DNA from: an uncultured Acetatifactor sp.
Lineage (GTDB): Bacteria; Bacillota; Clostridia; Lachnospirales; Lachnospiraceae
Assembly: GCA_944384205.1 (NCBI GenBank)
Contig: CALWSL010000007.1
Coordinates: forward strand, 1-64,000
DNA length: 64,000 bases
Direction of reading: 5' to 3'
This document shows positions 46,488 to 55,213 of this stretch, one piece after another. Within the stretch, counting starts at the first letter, position 1, and each line of letters starts with the position of its first letter. The notes below the pieces were generated by a model. It made no database searches, was not told the origin of the DNA, and worked only from the letters and a program-made list of their open reading frames with translations. Made by a program: the position numbers and the translations under genes.

Positions 46488-48269
46488 ATGCACGGTTACA
46501 GAAAAAATTATCCGAGACCACAGCTTGTCAGAGAAAACTGGGAATTGTTGGACGGACAGTGGGAATTTTCTTTTGATGACGCCAATGAAGGTGAGAAGGA
46601 AAAGTGGTATCAGAGCGAGCACAAATTCTCTAAAACGATTCAGGTTCCTTATACTTATGAAACAAAGTTAAGCGGTATTGGCGATGAAAGCGCACATAAT
46701 GTTGTATGGTATCAAAGAAGCTTTCAAGCATGTGAGGAACAGCTGCAGAAAAAGAGATTAATCCTCCATTTTGAAGGAATGGACTTTTACGGAAAAGTAT
46801 GGATAAACGGACAATTGGTGGGAATGCACAAAGGCGCTTACGCCAGAGCTTCCTTTGACATTACAGATTATGTCTGTGTGGGAGAAAATAAGCTTACGGT
46901 CCGCATTCGGGATTCTCTTGATCCGGCACAGCCCAGAGGAAAGCAGCGCTGGAAGAACGAAAATTTTGCCTGCTGGTATGTGCAGACGACAGGTATCTGG
47001 AAAAGTGTATGGTTGGAGTATACGAGTGAGGCATATGTAAGCCGATTAAAGATTACTCCTTTTTTATCGAATAAAAAGGTTTTACTGGAAATTGGTGTAA
47101 TCAGTGAAATAAAAGAAGAAAAGAAAGATTTTATGGTTTCTGCAAAGATTACCTTTGACGGAGCATTGATTCAGGAAGTTATCAGTCCCGTTTTCTGCGG
47201 CGAATGTAAAATAGAAGCAGGTTTGGACAGACAGGATATTTTTGAATGGGGCATACAGGAATGGAGACCGGAATCCCCGATGCTTTATGATGTGGAAATC
47301 AGATTATTTACTAAGGATGAGGAGTTTGATACGATTACTTCTTATTTTGGAATGAGGGAAATCCGTATTGATAAGGGTAATATTTTATTAAATAATGTTC
47401 CTCTTTATCAGAGATTAATTTTGGACCAGGGATATTGGAAGGAATCCCACTTGACTCCTCCAGATGAGGATTCCTTAATCAAGGATATTGATGCGATACT
47501 GGCTATGGGCTATAACGGACTGCGCAAGCATCAGAAGATTGAGGACGAACGATTTTTGTATTGGTGCGATGTAAAGGGACTTCTTGTGTGGAGTGAAATG
47601 GGCGCTGCCTATCATTACAATGATATGGCTATAGAAGAATTTACAAGGGAATGGATGGAGATTGTACAGCAGAATTATTCCCATCCCTGTATTATTACCT
47701 GGACGCCCTTTAACGAATCCTGGGGTATCGGAAATGTAAAAAACAATCAGGCACAGCAGCATTTTACGGAGAGCATTTATTATCTGACAAAGGCATTTGA
47801 CCCTTATCGTCCTGTTATTGTCAATGACGGCTGGGAGCATACCATCTCAGATATTCTGACCCTGCATGATTATGAGGAAAAGGGTGATGTATTTTATCAC
47901 AGATATTCGGAAAAGAAAGACGACATTCTGAAAAACATAATATATCACTGCGGTTTTCGCTGCGCACTGGCTGACGGATATGAATACAAGGGACAACCTA
48001 TTATTATCAGTGAGTACGGCGGAATTGCATTTAATGAAGACGGCGGCTGGGGGTACGGGAATAAGGTGAAAAATAACGAGGACTTTATTCAGCGTTTTGA
48101 TGATATCACAACGGCTATTAAGCGCCTGCCTTATGTATGCGGTTACTGTTATACTCAGGTTTCCGATGTACAGCAGGAGATTAACGGACTGCTGGACGAG
48201 GAGAGAAATTTTAAGATTGAACCTGATATTATCAAGGAAATCAATGAGAGAAGAATTGATTTTATATAG
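46488..48269 (+). CDS. Glycoside hydrolase family 2 protein
   Basis: The 593-aa protein has the three-domain GH2 layout: a sugar-binding jelly roll (about residues 1-170), an immunoglobulin-like domain (about 175-290) and a TIM barrel. The acid/base Glu is in WTPFNESWGI (about residue 410) and the nucleophile Glu in IIISEYGGIAF (about 508). No signal peptide is present, so it is cytoplasmic. Specificity (beta-galactosidase, glucuronidase or another) cannot be set from motifs alone. GGAGG precedes the ATG. Confidence 0.9.
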   Translation: MHGYRKNYPRPQLVRENWELLDGQWEFSFDDANEGEKEKWYQSEHKFSKTIQVPYTYETKLSGIGDESAHNVVWYQRSFQACEEQLQKKRLILHFEGMDFYGKVWINGQLVGMHKGAYARASFDITDYVCVGENKLTVRIRDSLDPAQPRGKQRWKNENFACWYVQTTGIWKSVWLEYTSEAYVSRLKITPFLSNKKVLLEIGVISEIKEEKKDFMVSAKITFDGALIQEVISPVFCGECKIEAGLDRQDIFEWGIQEWRPESPMLYDVEIRLFTKDEEFDTITSYFGMREIRIDKGNILLNNVPLYQRLILDQGYWKESHLTPPDEDSLIKDIDAILAMGYNGLRKHQKIEDERFLYWCDVKGLLVWSEMGAAYHYNDMAIEEFTREWMEIVQQNYSHPCIITWTPFNESWGIGNVKNNQAQQHFTESIYYLTKAFDPYRPVIVNDGWEHTISDILTLHDYEEKGDVFYHRYSEKKDDILKNIIYHCGFRCALADGYEYKGQPIIISEYGGIAFNEDGGWGYGNKVKNNEDFIQRFDDITTAIKRLPYVCGYCYTQVSDVQQEINGLLDEERNFKIEPDIIKEINERRIDFI

Positions 48270-48279
48270 GAAGAATAAT

Positions 48280-49023
48280 TTGGTTAATAAAGATAATTTT
48301 GAAAAAGCAAAGAAAAAAGTGATAGGGATAGACAGGCAGAGGTTGGGAATCGGTACTTTATCCGAAAAAACGGTTCATGCGATTTTAAAGAATTACTATG
48401 AACCGGACGAGGACAAGCAGGAAATTCCGATAGAAAATTATGTGGCGGATATCTATGCGAACGGAGAAATCATAGAGATTCAGACGAGACAGTTTAATAA
48501 GATACGGGACAAACTTACAACATTTCTGCCCTTATATCCCGTTACGATTGTCTATCCGATTCCACGGGAAAAATGGCTTATCTGGATAGATGAGGAAAGC
48601 GGAGAACTGAGCAGCAGACGAAAATCTCCTGCGAAAGGAAATCCATATATCGCTTTTCTTGAGCTTTATAAAATTAAAATGTTTCTGAAGGACCCTAACA
48701 TCAGGTTAAAGCTGCTTCTTCTGGATATGGAGGAATATCGTCTGTTGAACGGATGGAGCCGCGACAGGAAAAAAGGTTCCAGTCGTTATGACCGCATTCC
48801 CACAGAGCTTGTGGAGGAGATAGAGATTAACTGTGTTCAGGATTATATGCAGTTTGTACCTTATGAGATGCCGGAGCAGTTTTCCAGCAAAGACTTTGCA
48901 AAGGCTGCCCATATTCCCGTGAAGCTGGCTCAGACAGTATTACATATTTTACATTATCTGGGAATTGTACAAAGGACGGGGAAAAAGGGAAACCTTTATT
49001 TATATAAGGTAGCGGATGTATAA
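48280..49023 (+). CDS. Possible PD-(D/E)XK nuclease-like protein with a winged-helix tail
   Basis: I do not recognise a named family. The 247-aa product, read from TTG at 48280 with AGGAAG 6 bases upstream (an ATG at 48244 is an alternative), has VADIYANGEIIEIQTRQF (about residues 51-68). This resembles a nuclease core with D-x(8)-E-x-Q, the Lys being replaced by Gln. The C-terminal 60 residues (FSSKDFAKAAHIPVKLAQTVLH, then LGIVQRTGKKGNLYLY) look like a winged helix. It follows the GH2 gene by 10 bases. Nuclease activity is an inference. Confidence 0.65.
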   Translation: MVNKDNFEKAKKKVIGIDRQRLGIGTLSEKTVHAILKNYYEPDEDKQEIPIENYVADIYANGEIIEIQTRQFNKIRDKLTTFLPLYPVTIVYPIPREKWLIWIDEESGELSSRRKSPAKGNPYIAFLELYKIKMFLKDPNIRLKLLLLDMEEYRLLNGWSRDRKKGSSRYDRIPTELVEEIEINCVQDYMQFVPYEMPEQFSSKDFAKAAHIPVKLAQTVLHILHYLGIVQRTGKKGNLYLYKVADV

Positions 49024-49090
49024 AAATGATGATAGAAGTTGCAATTTTGCAGTTTGTATGTTAGACTAACCAGGAATTGAATAGAAGCAT

Positions 49091-49320
49091 TACAGGTGTC
49101 GGAAAAATAGTTTCCATAGTTATAAATATTTTGGTCCGATGAAAAGGGAAGCAGGTGAAAGTCCTGCACGAGCCCGTCGCTGTAAAAGAGGAGTTTTTCT
49201 TCATTGTTGAATCAGATAGTGTATCTGTAAATACAAGAAAGTCACTGGAAGGAATATATTCCGGGAAGACGAAGAAAGATGATGATACTTAAGTCAGAAG
49301 ACCTGCCTGTAGTGAGTACT
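49091..49320 (+). promoter_or_regulatory. Adenosylcobalamin riboswitch
   Basis: The B12-box core GCAGGTGAAAGTCCTGCACGA (from 49150) is followed by GCCCGTCGCTGTAA, a GTCACTGG kissing-loop-like element (about 49243) and the 3' core AGTCAGAAGACCTGCC (49293-49308). These blocks and their order are diagnostic of the cobalamin riboswitch. Hairpins at 49354-49380 and 49392-49417 form the expression platform. It should turn off the downstream uptake genes when cobalamin is plentiful. The outer borders are approximate. Confidence 0.92.
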
Positions 49321-49391
49321 GTGAGACCACGTGGAAATTGGTTAGTGCGTAAATATGCGGAAATAACTTTCGCATATTTCTGATGCTGTAA

Positions 49392-49417
49392 ACTCCTGCC
49401 ATGTGTGGGAGTTTTTG
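49392..49417 (+). terminator. Terminator of the cobalamin riboswitch
   Basis: ACTCC pairs with GGAGT around a short loop and is followed by TTTTTG. A second hairpin, ATATGCG with CGCATAT, lies just upstream (about 49354-49377) and could be the alternative structure. Confidence 0.65.
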
Positions 49418-49478
49418 TTGTTAGAAGCGATTCATAAGTCCCTCTATTCAATTAAAAAAAAGAAAAGAGGAAGATAGT

Positions 49479-49901
49479 ATGACAGAGAACAAGAAGACAA
49501 ACAAAAAAGTGATTATCGGTGTAGTGGCGCTGGTAGCAGTCATTGCAGTACTTGCAGTGGTTTACTCCGCATTTCGGGCAAAGCCTGTAGAGGGCAGCAA
49601 AGAAATTACCATTGAGGTAATTGATAATGAGCAGGAAACAACCGCTTACGAGCTGAGAACAGACGCAGAATATTTGCGTCAGGCGATGGAAGAGGCAGAA
49701 GGTTTGACCTTTTCGGGAACAGAGAGCGAATTTGGTCTGATGATTGATACCGTGAATGGTGTTTATGCAGATTACAATGCAGACGGCGCACACTGGTCCA
49801 TCTATGTGAACGGAGAATACGGTCAGTATGGTATTGATTCACAGCCTGTTCTGGATGGGGATACCTTTACCATTCAATATGAAGTTTATATGGCAGAATA
49901 A
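49479..49901 (+). CDS. Secreted, membrane-anchored DUF4430 protein (likely cobalamin binding)
   Basis: The 140-aa protein has an N-terminal membrane anchor (VIIGVVALVAVIAVLAVVY, about residues 11-29) and an outside DUF4430 domain with AHWSIYVNGEYGQYGI and DGDTFTIQYE, a fold related to the C-terminal domain of transcobalamin. It lies directly behind a cobalamin riboswitch and 5 bases before an ECF S component. It probably captures cobalamin or a precursor at the cell surface for that transporter. Confidence 0.85.
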   Translation: MTENKKTNKKVIIGVVALVAVIAVLAVVYSAFRAKPVEGSKEITIEVIDNEQETTAYELRTDAEYLRQAMEEAEGLTFSGTESEFGLMIDTVNGVYADYNADGAHWSIYVNGEYGQYGIDSQPVLDGDTFTIQYEVYMAE

Positions 49902-49906
49902 AGAAG

Positions 49907-50428
49907 ATGAAAGCAAAAATTACAATACGGGAAATTACACTAATCGGTATGATGGTAGCCGTGATAGAGGTATGCAAGGCGGCGCTTAGTTTTTTGCCGA
50001 ATATCGAGCTGACTTCCTTCTGGCTCATAATGTTTACATTGTTTTTCGGATGGAGAATTGTTTTTGTCGTGCCGGTGTTCATTCTGATAGAAGGAGCCAT
50101 ATATGGCTTTGGACTGTGGTGGGTCATGTATCTCTATGCGTTCCCGTTGTTAGTGCTTCTTGCATGGATATTCCGTAAAAAGGATAATGTCTTTTTTTGG
50201 AGTATCCTTTCCGCAGCTTTCGGCTTATCCTTTGGTTTTCTGTGCGCCATTCCCTATGTGGTAATCGGCGCCGCGGACGGCGGAATGATAAACGGACTTT
50301 ATGCGGGTTTCACATGGTGGGTGGCAGGTATTCCATGGGATATCACCCATGGAATTGGAAATTTTGCGCTGATGGCAGTGTTGTATAAACCGGTTAGAAG
50401 TGTTATGAATAAGCTGACGAGGAATTAA
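49907..50428 (+). CDS. ECF transporter S component, probably for cobalamin or a precursor
   Basis: The 173-aa protein has about six membrane segments, with TIREITLIGMMVAVIEVCKA at the N-terminus, the region that contacts the ECF T subunit. Substrate is inferred from the upstream cobalamin riboswitch and the DUF4430 partner. No ATPase or T subunit is next to it, so it should use a shared ECF module encoded elsewhere (group II ECF). Its stop overlaps the end of the convergent kinase gene by 4 bases. Confidence 0.85.
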   Translation: MKAKITIREITLIGMMVAVIEVCKAALSFLPNIELTSFWLIMFTLFFGWRIVFVVPVFILIEGAIYGFGLWWVMYLYAFPLLVLLAWIFRKKDNVFFWSILSAAFGLSFGFLCAIPYVVIGAADGGMINGLYAGFTWWVAGIPWDITHGIGNFALMAVLYKPVRSVMNKLTRN

Positions 50429-50445
50429 TCTTCCTCGTCATTTTT
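50416..50445. terminator. Bidirectional terminator between the ECF gene and the kinase gene
   Basis: GACGAGGAA (50416-50424) pairs with TTCCTCGTC (50431-50439) and is followed by ATTTTT. The hairpin covers the 3' ends of both converging genes. Confidence 0.75.
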
Positions 50446-51852
50446 CTTAGACTGCGGCAGGGAGAAAATAAATTCGCTTCCCACGCCGGGAGTACTGATT
50501 ACATTAATGTTTTCATTGTGGGCATTGATAATTTCCTTTACAATGGATAGTCCCAGTCCGGTTCCTTTTTTGTCCTTGCCGCGGGAGGAATCGGATTTGT
50601 AGAATCTGTCCCAGATTAATTTCAGGTCTTCTTTTGGAATACCAATTCCCGTATCTTTTACCGATACAAAAAGCTTATTTTTCTTTTGAGAGGTTTCCAC
50701 ACGGATAACGGAATCATTATGGCTGAATTTGATGGCATTGTCAATCAGATTGTAAAGCACCTGCTGGATTTTGCCCATATCAGCGTTGACATACATGACA
50801 TCACCTGTGAGAATCACTTCAATCGCAATGGTTTTCTGTCTGCAGCTTCCTTCAAAAAGGGCAGCAGTATTGCGGATAACCTTATTAATATCAAAATCCG
50901 TTTTATCTAACAGCATACCCTTCGTATTTAAGTTGTTCAGGGTCAGAAGGCTGTTTGTCAGTTTGGTCAGGCGGTCCGTCTCGTTGAGAACAATGTTTAA
51001 ATATTTATCATACATTTCAGGCGGGATTGTGCCGTCAATCATTGCCTCCAGATAACCGCGGATGGAGGTCAGAGGAGAACGGAAGTCATGAGAGACGTTC
51101 GCCACAAATTTTTTCTGGTCATCCTCTGTACGGGCGATTTCGCTTGCCATGTAATTCAGGCAGGCGGCTAAATAACCGATTTCGTCTTCGCTCTCTACCT
51201 GAAATTCATAGTGCATATTGCCGGAAGCATATTGTTCTGTCGCATATGTAATCTTTCGCAGAGGAATATAAACCATTTCCGTAAAAAAGATTAAAATAAT
51301 CAGGGAAAGCATGAACAGAATCACCAGCGTAATATAGGAAATATTCAGCAGGCTGTTACAGGATTCCTCAATATCCGACATGTCGGAGTGGATAACCACA
51401 TAGCCCTTTACCTTATAATTTGAGGTAATCGGCGCAATGACACTCAGCACATCATAGTCGAAATTTCCAAAAAAATCATCAATAAAATAATAGGAACCGC
51501 TTGTAATTGTGGGGTCAAAATTCTCTATGATTACCACATCCTCCACGTTCAGGGCAGTGTTGGTATCCAGCACCAGTCGCCCGGAAGGGTTAATGATGCG
51601 GATTAGAGAATTTAAGTAAACGGCAAGGGAATCCAACTGGGTTTTCACCGTTTCCAGACTGGCTTCACTGGTATAAAGCCCGCTTGCATAAGTATTGGCA
51701 ATCAGGGTTGCCTCGGAATAGAGATTCTGTGCTTTGTTCCTGACAAGATGCTCTCTTGTCATATTAGGTACAAAGGTGGTGACAATAATAAATCCGAATA
51801 CACCAAAAATAAAATATGCCAACACAAATTTTAAGTATAATGTTTTTTTCAT
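50425..51852 (-). CDS. Membrane sensor histidine kinase
   Basis: The 475-aa protein has two membrane segments (about residues 8-30 and 175-197) around an extracellular sensor domain. A HAMP domain, a HisKA domain with VANVSHDFRSPLTSIRGYLE (the phosphorylated His) and a HATPase domain with NLIDNAIKFS, DTGIGIP and GTGLGLSIVKEI follow. It overlaps or nearly touches the upstream OmpR-type regulator gene (gap 2 bases). The layout resembles cell-envelope kinases, but the signal is unknown. Confidence 0.95.
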   Translation of the reverse strand: MKKTLYLKFVLAYFIFGVFGFIIVTTFVPNMTREHLVRNKAQNLYSEATLIANTYASGLYTSEASLETVKTQLDSLAVYLNSLIRIINPSGRLVLDTNTALNVEDVVIIENFDPTITSGSYYFIDDFFGNFDYDVLSVIAPITSNYKVKGYVVIHSDMSDIEESCNSLLNISYITLVILFMLSLIILIFFTEMVYIPLRKITYATEQYASGNMHYEFQVESEDEIGYLAACLNYMASEIARTEDDQKKFVANVSHDFRSPLTSIRGYLEAMIDGTIPPEMYDKYLNIVLNETDRLTKLTNSLLTLNNLNTKGMLLDKTDFDINKVIRNTAALFEGSCRQKTIAIEVILTGDVMYVNADMGKIQQVLYNLIDNAIKFSHNDSVIRVETSQKKNKLFVSVKDTGIGIPKEDLKLIWDRFYKSDSSRGKDKKGTGLGLSIVKEIINAHNENINVISTPGVGSEFIFSLPQSKKNDEED

Positions 51853-51854
51853 AA

Positions 51855-52556
51855 TTAATTGCGTACCTCAAATTTGTATCCGATACCCCAGATGGTACTG
51901 ATTTTCCAGTTGGCATGGTCCTTAATTTTTTCACGGAGGCGTTTGATATGAACGTCCACCGTTCTGGTATCTCCGATATACTCATAACCCCATATCTGAT
52001 CCAAAAGCTGTTCTCTGGTAAATACATGGTTGGGCGAGGAAGCAAGAAAATATAAAAGTTCCAGCTCCTTCGGCGGCATTTCTACCGTATGTCCCATATA
52101 AATAACGGAATAATTGGTTAAATTGATGGTTAAATCCTTATAATCCACGCATTTTTCCCTGGACGCTTCGGGTGCGGCTGCGGCGGGCTTGTAACGGCGA
52201 AGCACCGCTTTGACACGGGCAACCAGTTCCTTGGAATCAAAAGGCTTTTCAATATAATCATCTGCGCCCAGTTCTAATCCCAGTACCTTGTCAAAAACCT
52301 CTCCTTTGGCGGAAAGCATGATAATGGGTACGGAATGCTTTGCACGAACCTCCCTGCATACCTGATACCCGTCAATGCCGGGAAGCATCAAATCCAAAAG
52401 AATCAGATTAGGCTCAAAGGATTTCAACGCCGGCAAAACAGATTCTCCGTCATTCACAATCAGGGTTTCATAGCATTCTTTTGTGAGATAGAGGGAAATA
52501 AGCTCTGCAATATTGTTGTCATCGTCTACGATGAGGATTTTTTGTTTACTTACCAT
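51855..52556 (-). CDS. OmpR-family response regulator
   Basis: The 233-aa protein has a receiver domain with VDDDNN and the phosphoacceptor Asp in LILLDLMLPGIDG (about Asp55), a switch Lys in IEKPFD and a C-terminal winged-helix domain with LLDQIWGYEYIGDTRTVDVHIKRL. It pairs with the kinase two bases downstream and lies 21 bases after mutS2, so it may be transcribed with mutS2 or from its own promoter. Confidence 0.96.
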   Translation of the reverse strand: MVSKQKILIVDDDNNIAELISLYLTKECYETLIVNDGESVLPALKSFEPNLILLDLMLPGIDGYQVCREVRAKHSVPIIMLSAKGEVFDKVLGLELGADDYIEKPFDSKELVARVKAVLRRYKPAAAAPEASREKCVDYKDLTINLTNYSVIYMGHTVEMPPKELELLYFLASSPNHVFTREQLLDQIWGYEYIGDTRTVDVHIKRLREKIKDHANWKISTIWGIGYKFEVRN

Positions 52557-52577
52557 GGGATACTCCTTTTTTCCATT

Positions 52578-54959
52578 TTACTGAAAGGTTACGATTGTGA
52601 CGCCTGCGTCACCTTCTCCGTATTCACCTAAACGGAATTCTTTTACATATTTCAGACGTTTTAAGTGATTGTGTACGGCGTTTCTTAATGCGCCGGTACC
52701 TTTTCCATGTACCACGCGGACGCTGGAAAGGCGGGCAAGGTAAGCATCGTCTAAGTATTTATCAAGCTCTGCAATGGCTTCATCTGTGGTTTTGCCAAGG
52801 AGGTTAATTTCCGTGGAAATAGAAAGGGACTTGGACATTTTCAGCTTGCCGGTATTGGTGCGCTGCATCGTGGGAGCGGTTACGGTTTCCTCCTGTGCAT
52901 AGACCAAATCCCTGATATTGGTCTGGGTACGCATGATGCCGCAGTGTACAAACAGATTTCCTTTAGCATCCGGCAGTGTGTTTACGATACCCTTTAATCC
53001 CATGGATACAATCCTGACAGAATCCCCTTTTTTCAGCTTCTTCGGGTCAATGGTTTTGCGTTCAGGCTGCGCTTTTTTTGTTTTGCCGAGAGATAAACGC
53101 TCGTTTTTCTCGTTGATTTTGTTACGAACTTTCTGACGTTTCTTCTCCAGCTCCTTAATATCAGTGCCGTTTCCCACCTTATTAAAATCGCGGATGGTTT
53201 CGTCGGCAACCTCCTTTGCCTCCTGCAAAATAGAGCGTGCCTTTTCGTTTGCCTCCCGTAAAATGCGGTCCTTTGCCTGATCAATCTTTTCATTCTTGTG
53301 CTGTAGCTGCTCCTGCAAGGTACGGATTTTTGCCTTGTATTCTGCAATTTCGCGCTGTTCCTTCTCAATGGCAATGCGGCTCTGCTCCAAATTTGCAATG
53401 ACGTCCTCAAAGCTTTCCTCCTCCTTGCTAATCTGCTCCCTGGCAGCAGCAATAATGTCATCGGGCAGACCCAGCTTAGAAGAGATGGCAAAAGCGTTAC
53501 TCTTTCCGGGAATACCGATGAGCAGACGGTAGGTAGGCTGCAAGGTCTCCACGTTAAACTCGCAGCAGGCATTTTCCACAAAAGAGGTGGAAAGGGCATA
53601 AATTTTCAGCTCGCTATAATGAGTGGTAGCCATGGTGCGGATACCTCTGTCGTGTAAGTGATTTAAAATGGCGATGGCAAGCGCCGCGCCCTCGGTGGGG
53701 TCGGTTCCCGCGCCCAGCTCGTCAAATAAACACAGGGAATTTTCATCCGCGTGCTCTAAAATGTGGACAATGCTTGTCATATGGGAGGAAAATGTGGATA
53801 AACTCTGCTCGATACTCTGTTCATCACCGATATCTGCATAAACCTCTGTAAAAATGGACAGCTCTGAGCGGTCCAGCGCAGGAATGTGCAGACCGGACTG
53901 TCCCATCAGGGTAAAAAGTCCCACGGTTTTCAGCGACACGGTTTTACCGCCGGTGTTGGGACCGGTAATGACAAGCAAATCGAAATCTTTTCCCAAATGA
54001 ATATCAATAGGAACCACCTTCTTTTTGTCAAGCAGGGGATGACGTCCCTTTCTGATATTGATATAGCGCTTTTTATTAAAAAGCGGCTCCGTGGCATTCT
54101 GCTCCATGGCAAGCTTTGCCTTGGCAAAGATGAAATCCAGCTTTGTCATAAGTTTCTGGTTCAATGCCAGTTCTTCCGTGTGTTCCGACAGGCGGGCGCT
54201 TAGTTCCGAAAGAATGACCGCAATTTCCTCTTCCTCCTGCAGATCAAGCTCTTTTAGCTGATTGTTTAAGCTGACAACGGCAGCAGGCTCAATGAAAAAG
54301 GTAGAGCCTGTAGCAGACTGGTCGTGCACCATTCCGTTTACCTGACTTTTATACTCCGCCTTGACGGGAATACAGTAGCGGTTGTTGCGCATGGTTATCA
54401 CGGCGTCCTGCAGATAAGTGCGGTAGGAACCGTTTAACATGGAAGTAAGCTGCCCGTGTATTTTTTCATTGGTAAGCGTCTTGGAACGGCGGATACTTTT
54501 CAGCCTGGAGCTGGCGTCGTCGGCAATTTCCTCTTCTGTAAGAATGCACCGTAAGATTTCGTTGGAAATTTGGGTCAGAGGAGTCAACTGCTCAAAGTAC
54601 GGATCCAGACTGTCATCCGGGGTATCCTCCCGGTCTTTTTTTCCATAGGTCTTGATACGGCTTACGTTTTCCAAAAGCGCCGCAATTTTTAAAAGCTCCG
54701 ATATGGATAAGGCGCTGCCGATTTCAAGGGATTTGATGGAAAAGCCTATGTCCCTGTTATTGCCAAAGGAGGTGTTTCCCGTCCTGAACAGTCGGGACAG
54801 CGCATCCTTCGTTTCCTGCTGCGCCGTGCGGATTTCCGAAAGGTCGCAGGAAGGTGCAAGCTCCCTGCATAATTTTTTGCCCGGCTCTGAGTCGGCTTTC
54901 TCTGTTAAAATCTCTATAATTTTGTTATATTCTAAGGTTTTTAATACTTTTTGATTCAT
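52578..54959 (-). CDS. mutS2: Endonuclease MutS2
   Basis: The product (about 793 aa) has an MutS-like clamp and ATPase: Walker A ITGPNTGGKTVSLKT, Walker B LFDELGAGTDP, a long coiled coil (about 515-620), then a KOW-like and C-terminal Smr nuclease domain with RVVHGKGTGALR. MutS2 suppresses homologous recombination and, in B. subtilis, rescues stalled ribosomes. The ATG at 54959 fits normal family length; a longer frame to 55124 is not supported. Confidence 0.96.
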   Translation of the reverse strand: MNQKVLKTLEYNKIIEILTEKADSEPGKKLCRELAPSCDLSEIRTAQQETKDALSRLFRTGNTSFGNNRDIGFSIKSLEIGSALSISELLKIAALLENVSRIKTYGKKDREDTPDDSLDPYFEQLTPLTQISNEILRCILTEEEIADDASSRLKSIRRSKTLTNEKIHGQLTSMLNGSYRTYLQDAVITMRNNRYCIPVKAEYKSQVNGMVHDQSATGSTFFIEPAAVVSLNNQLKELDLQEEEEIAVILSELSARLSEHTEELALNQKLMTKLDFIFAKAKLAMEQNATEPLFNKKRYINIRKGRHPLLDKKKVVPIDIHLGKDFDLLVITGPNTGGKTVSLKTVGLFTLMGQSGLHIPALDRSELSIFTEVYADIGDEQSIEQSLSTFSSHMTSIVHILEHADENSLCLFDELGAGTDPTEGAALAIAILNHLHDRGIRTMATTHYSELKIYALSTSFVENACCEFNVETLQPTYRLLIGIPGKSNAFAISSKLGLPDDIIAAAREQISKEEESFEDVIANLEQSRIAIEKEQREIAEYKAKIRTLQEQLQHKNEKIDQAKDRILREANEKARSILQEAKEVADETIRDFNKVGNGTDIKELEKKRQKVRNKINEKNERLSLGKTKKAQPERKTIDPKKLKKGDSVRIVSMGLKGIVNTLPDAKGNLFVHCGIMRTQTNIRDLVYAQEETVTAPTMQRTNTGKLKMSKSLSISTEINLLGKTTDEAIAELDKYLDDAYLARLSSVRVVHGKGTGALRNAVHNHLKRLKYVKEFRLGEYGEGDAGVTIVTFQ

Positions 54960-55213
54960 ATTTGTTTTTGTTCTCCGTGAATTGTTTGACTTACTATACT
55001 CGTAACCCCGCACTTCGTGCTTACTGTCTGCTTCGCATTCTGCGTCGCTTGGTTTTTCGTTCGCGTATATTATACCACAAATGAAGGTTGTTTTGATATA
55101 GCATTCTTTACTTTTCAGCAACAATTCGTTATACTTCTATTATTGAATTGATGTGTGACTTGATATTCATATACAGAATTTTATGTCGTGTTGGCGGCAG
55201 AATGAGAGGTAAT

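Noticed and set aside
53033..53599. 188-codon frame overlapping mutS2 on the same strand
   Set aside because: It is an out-of-frame shadow of mutS2 with an Arg-rich, unlikely composition.
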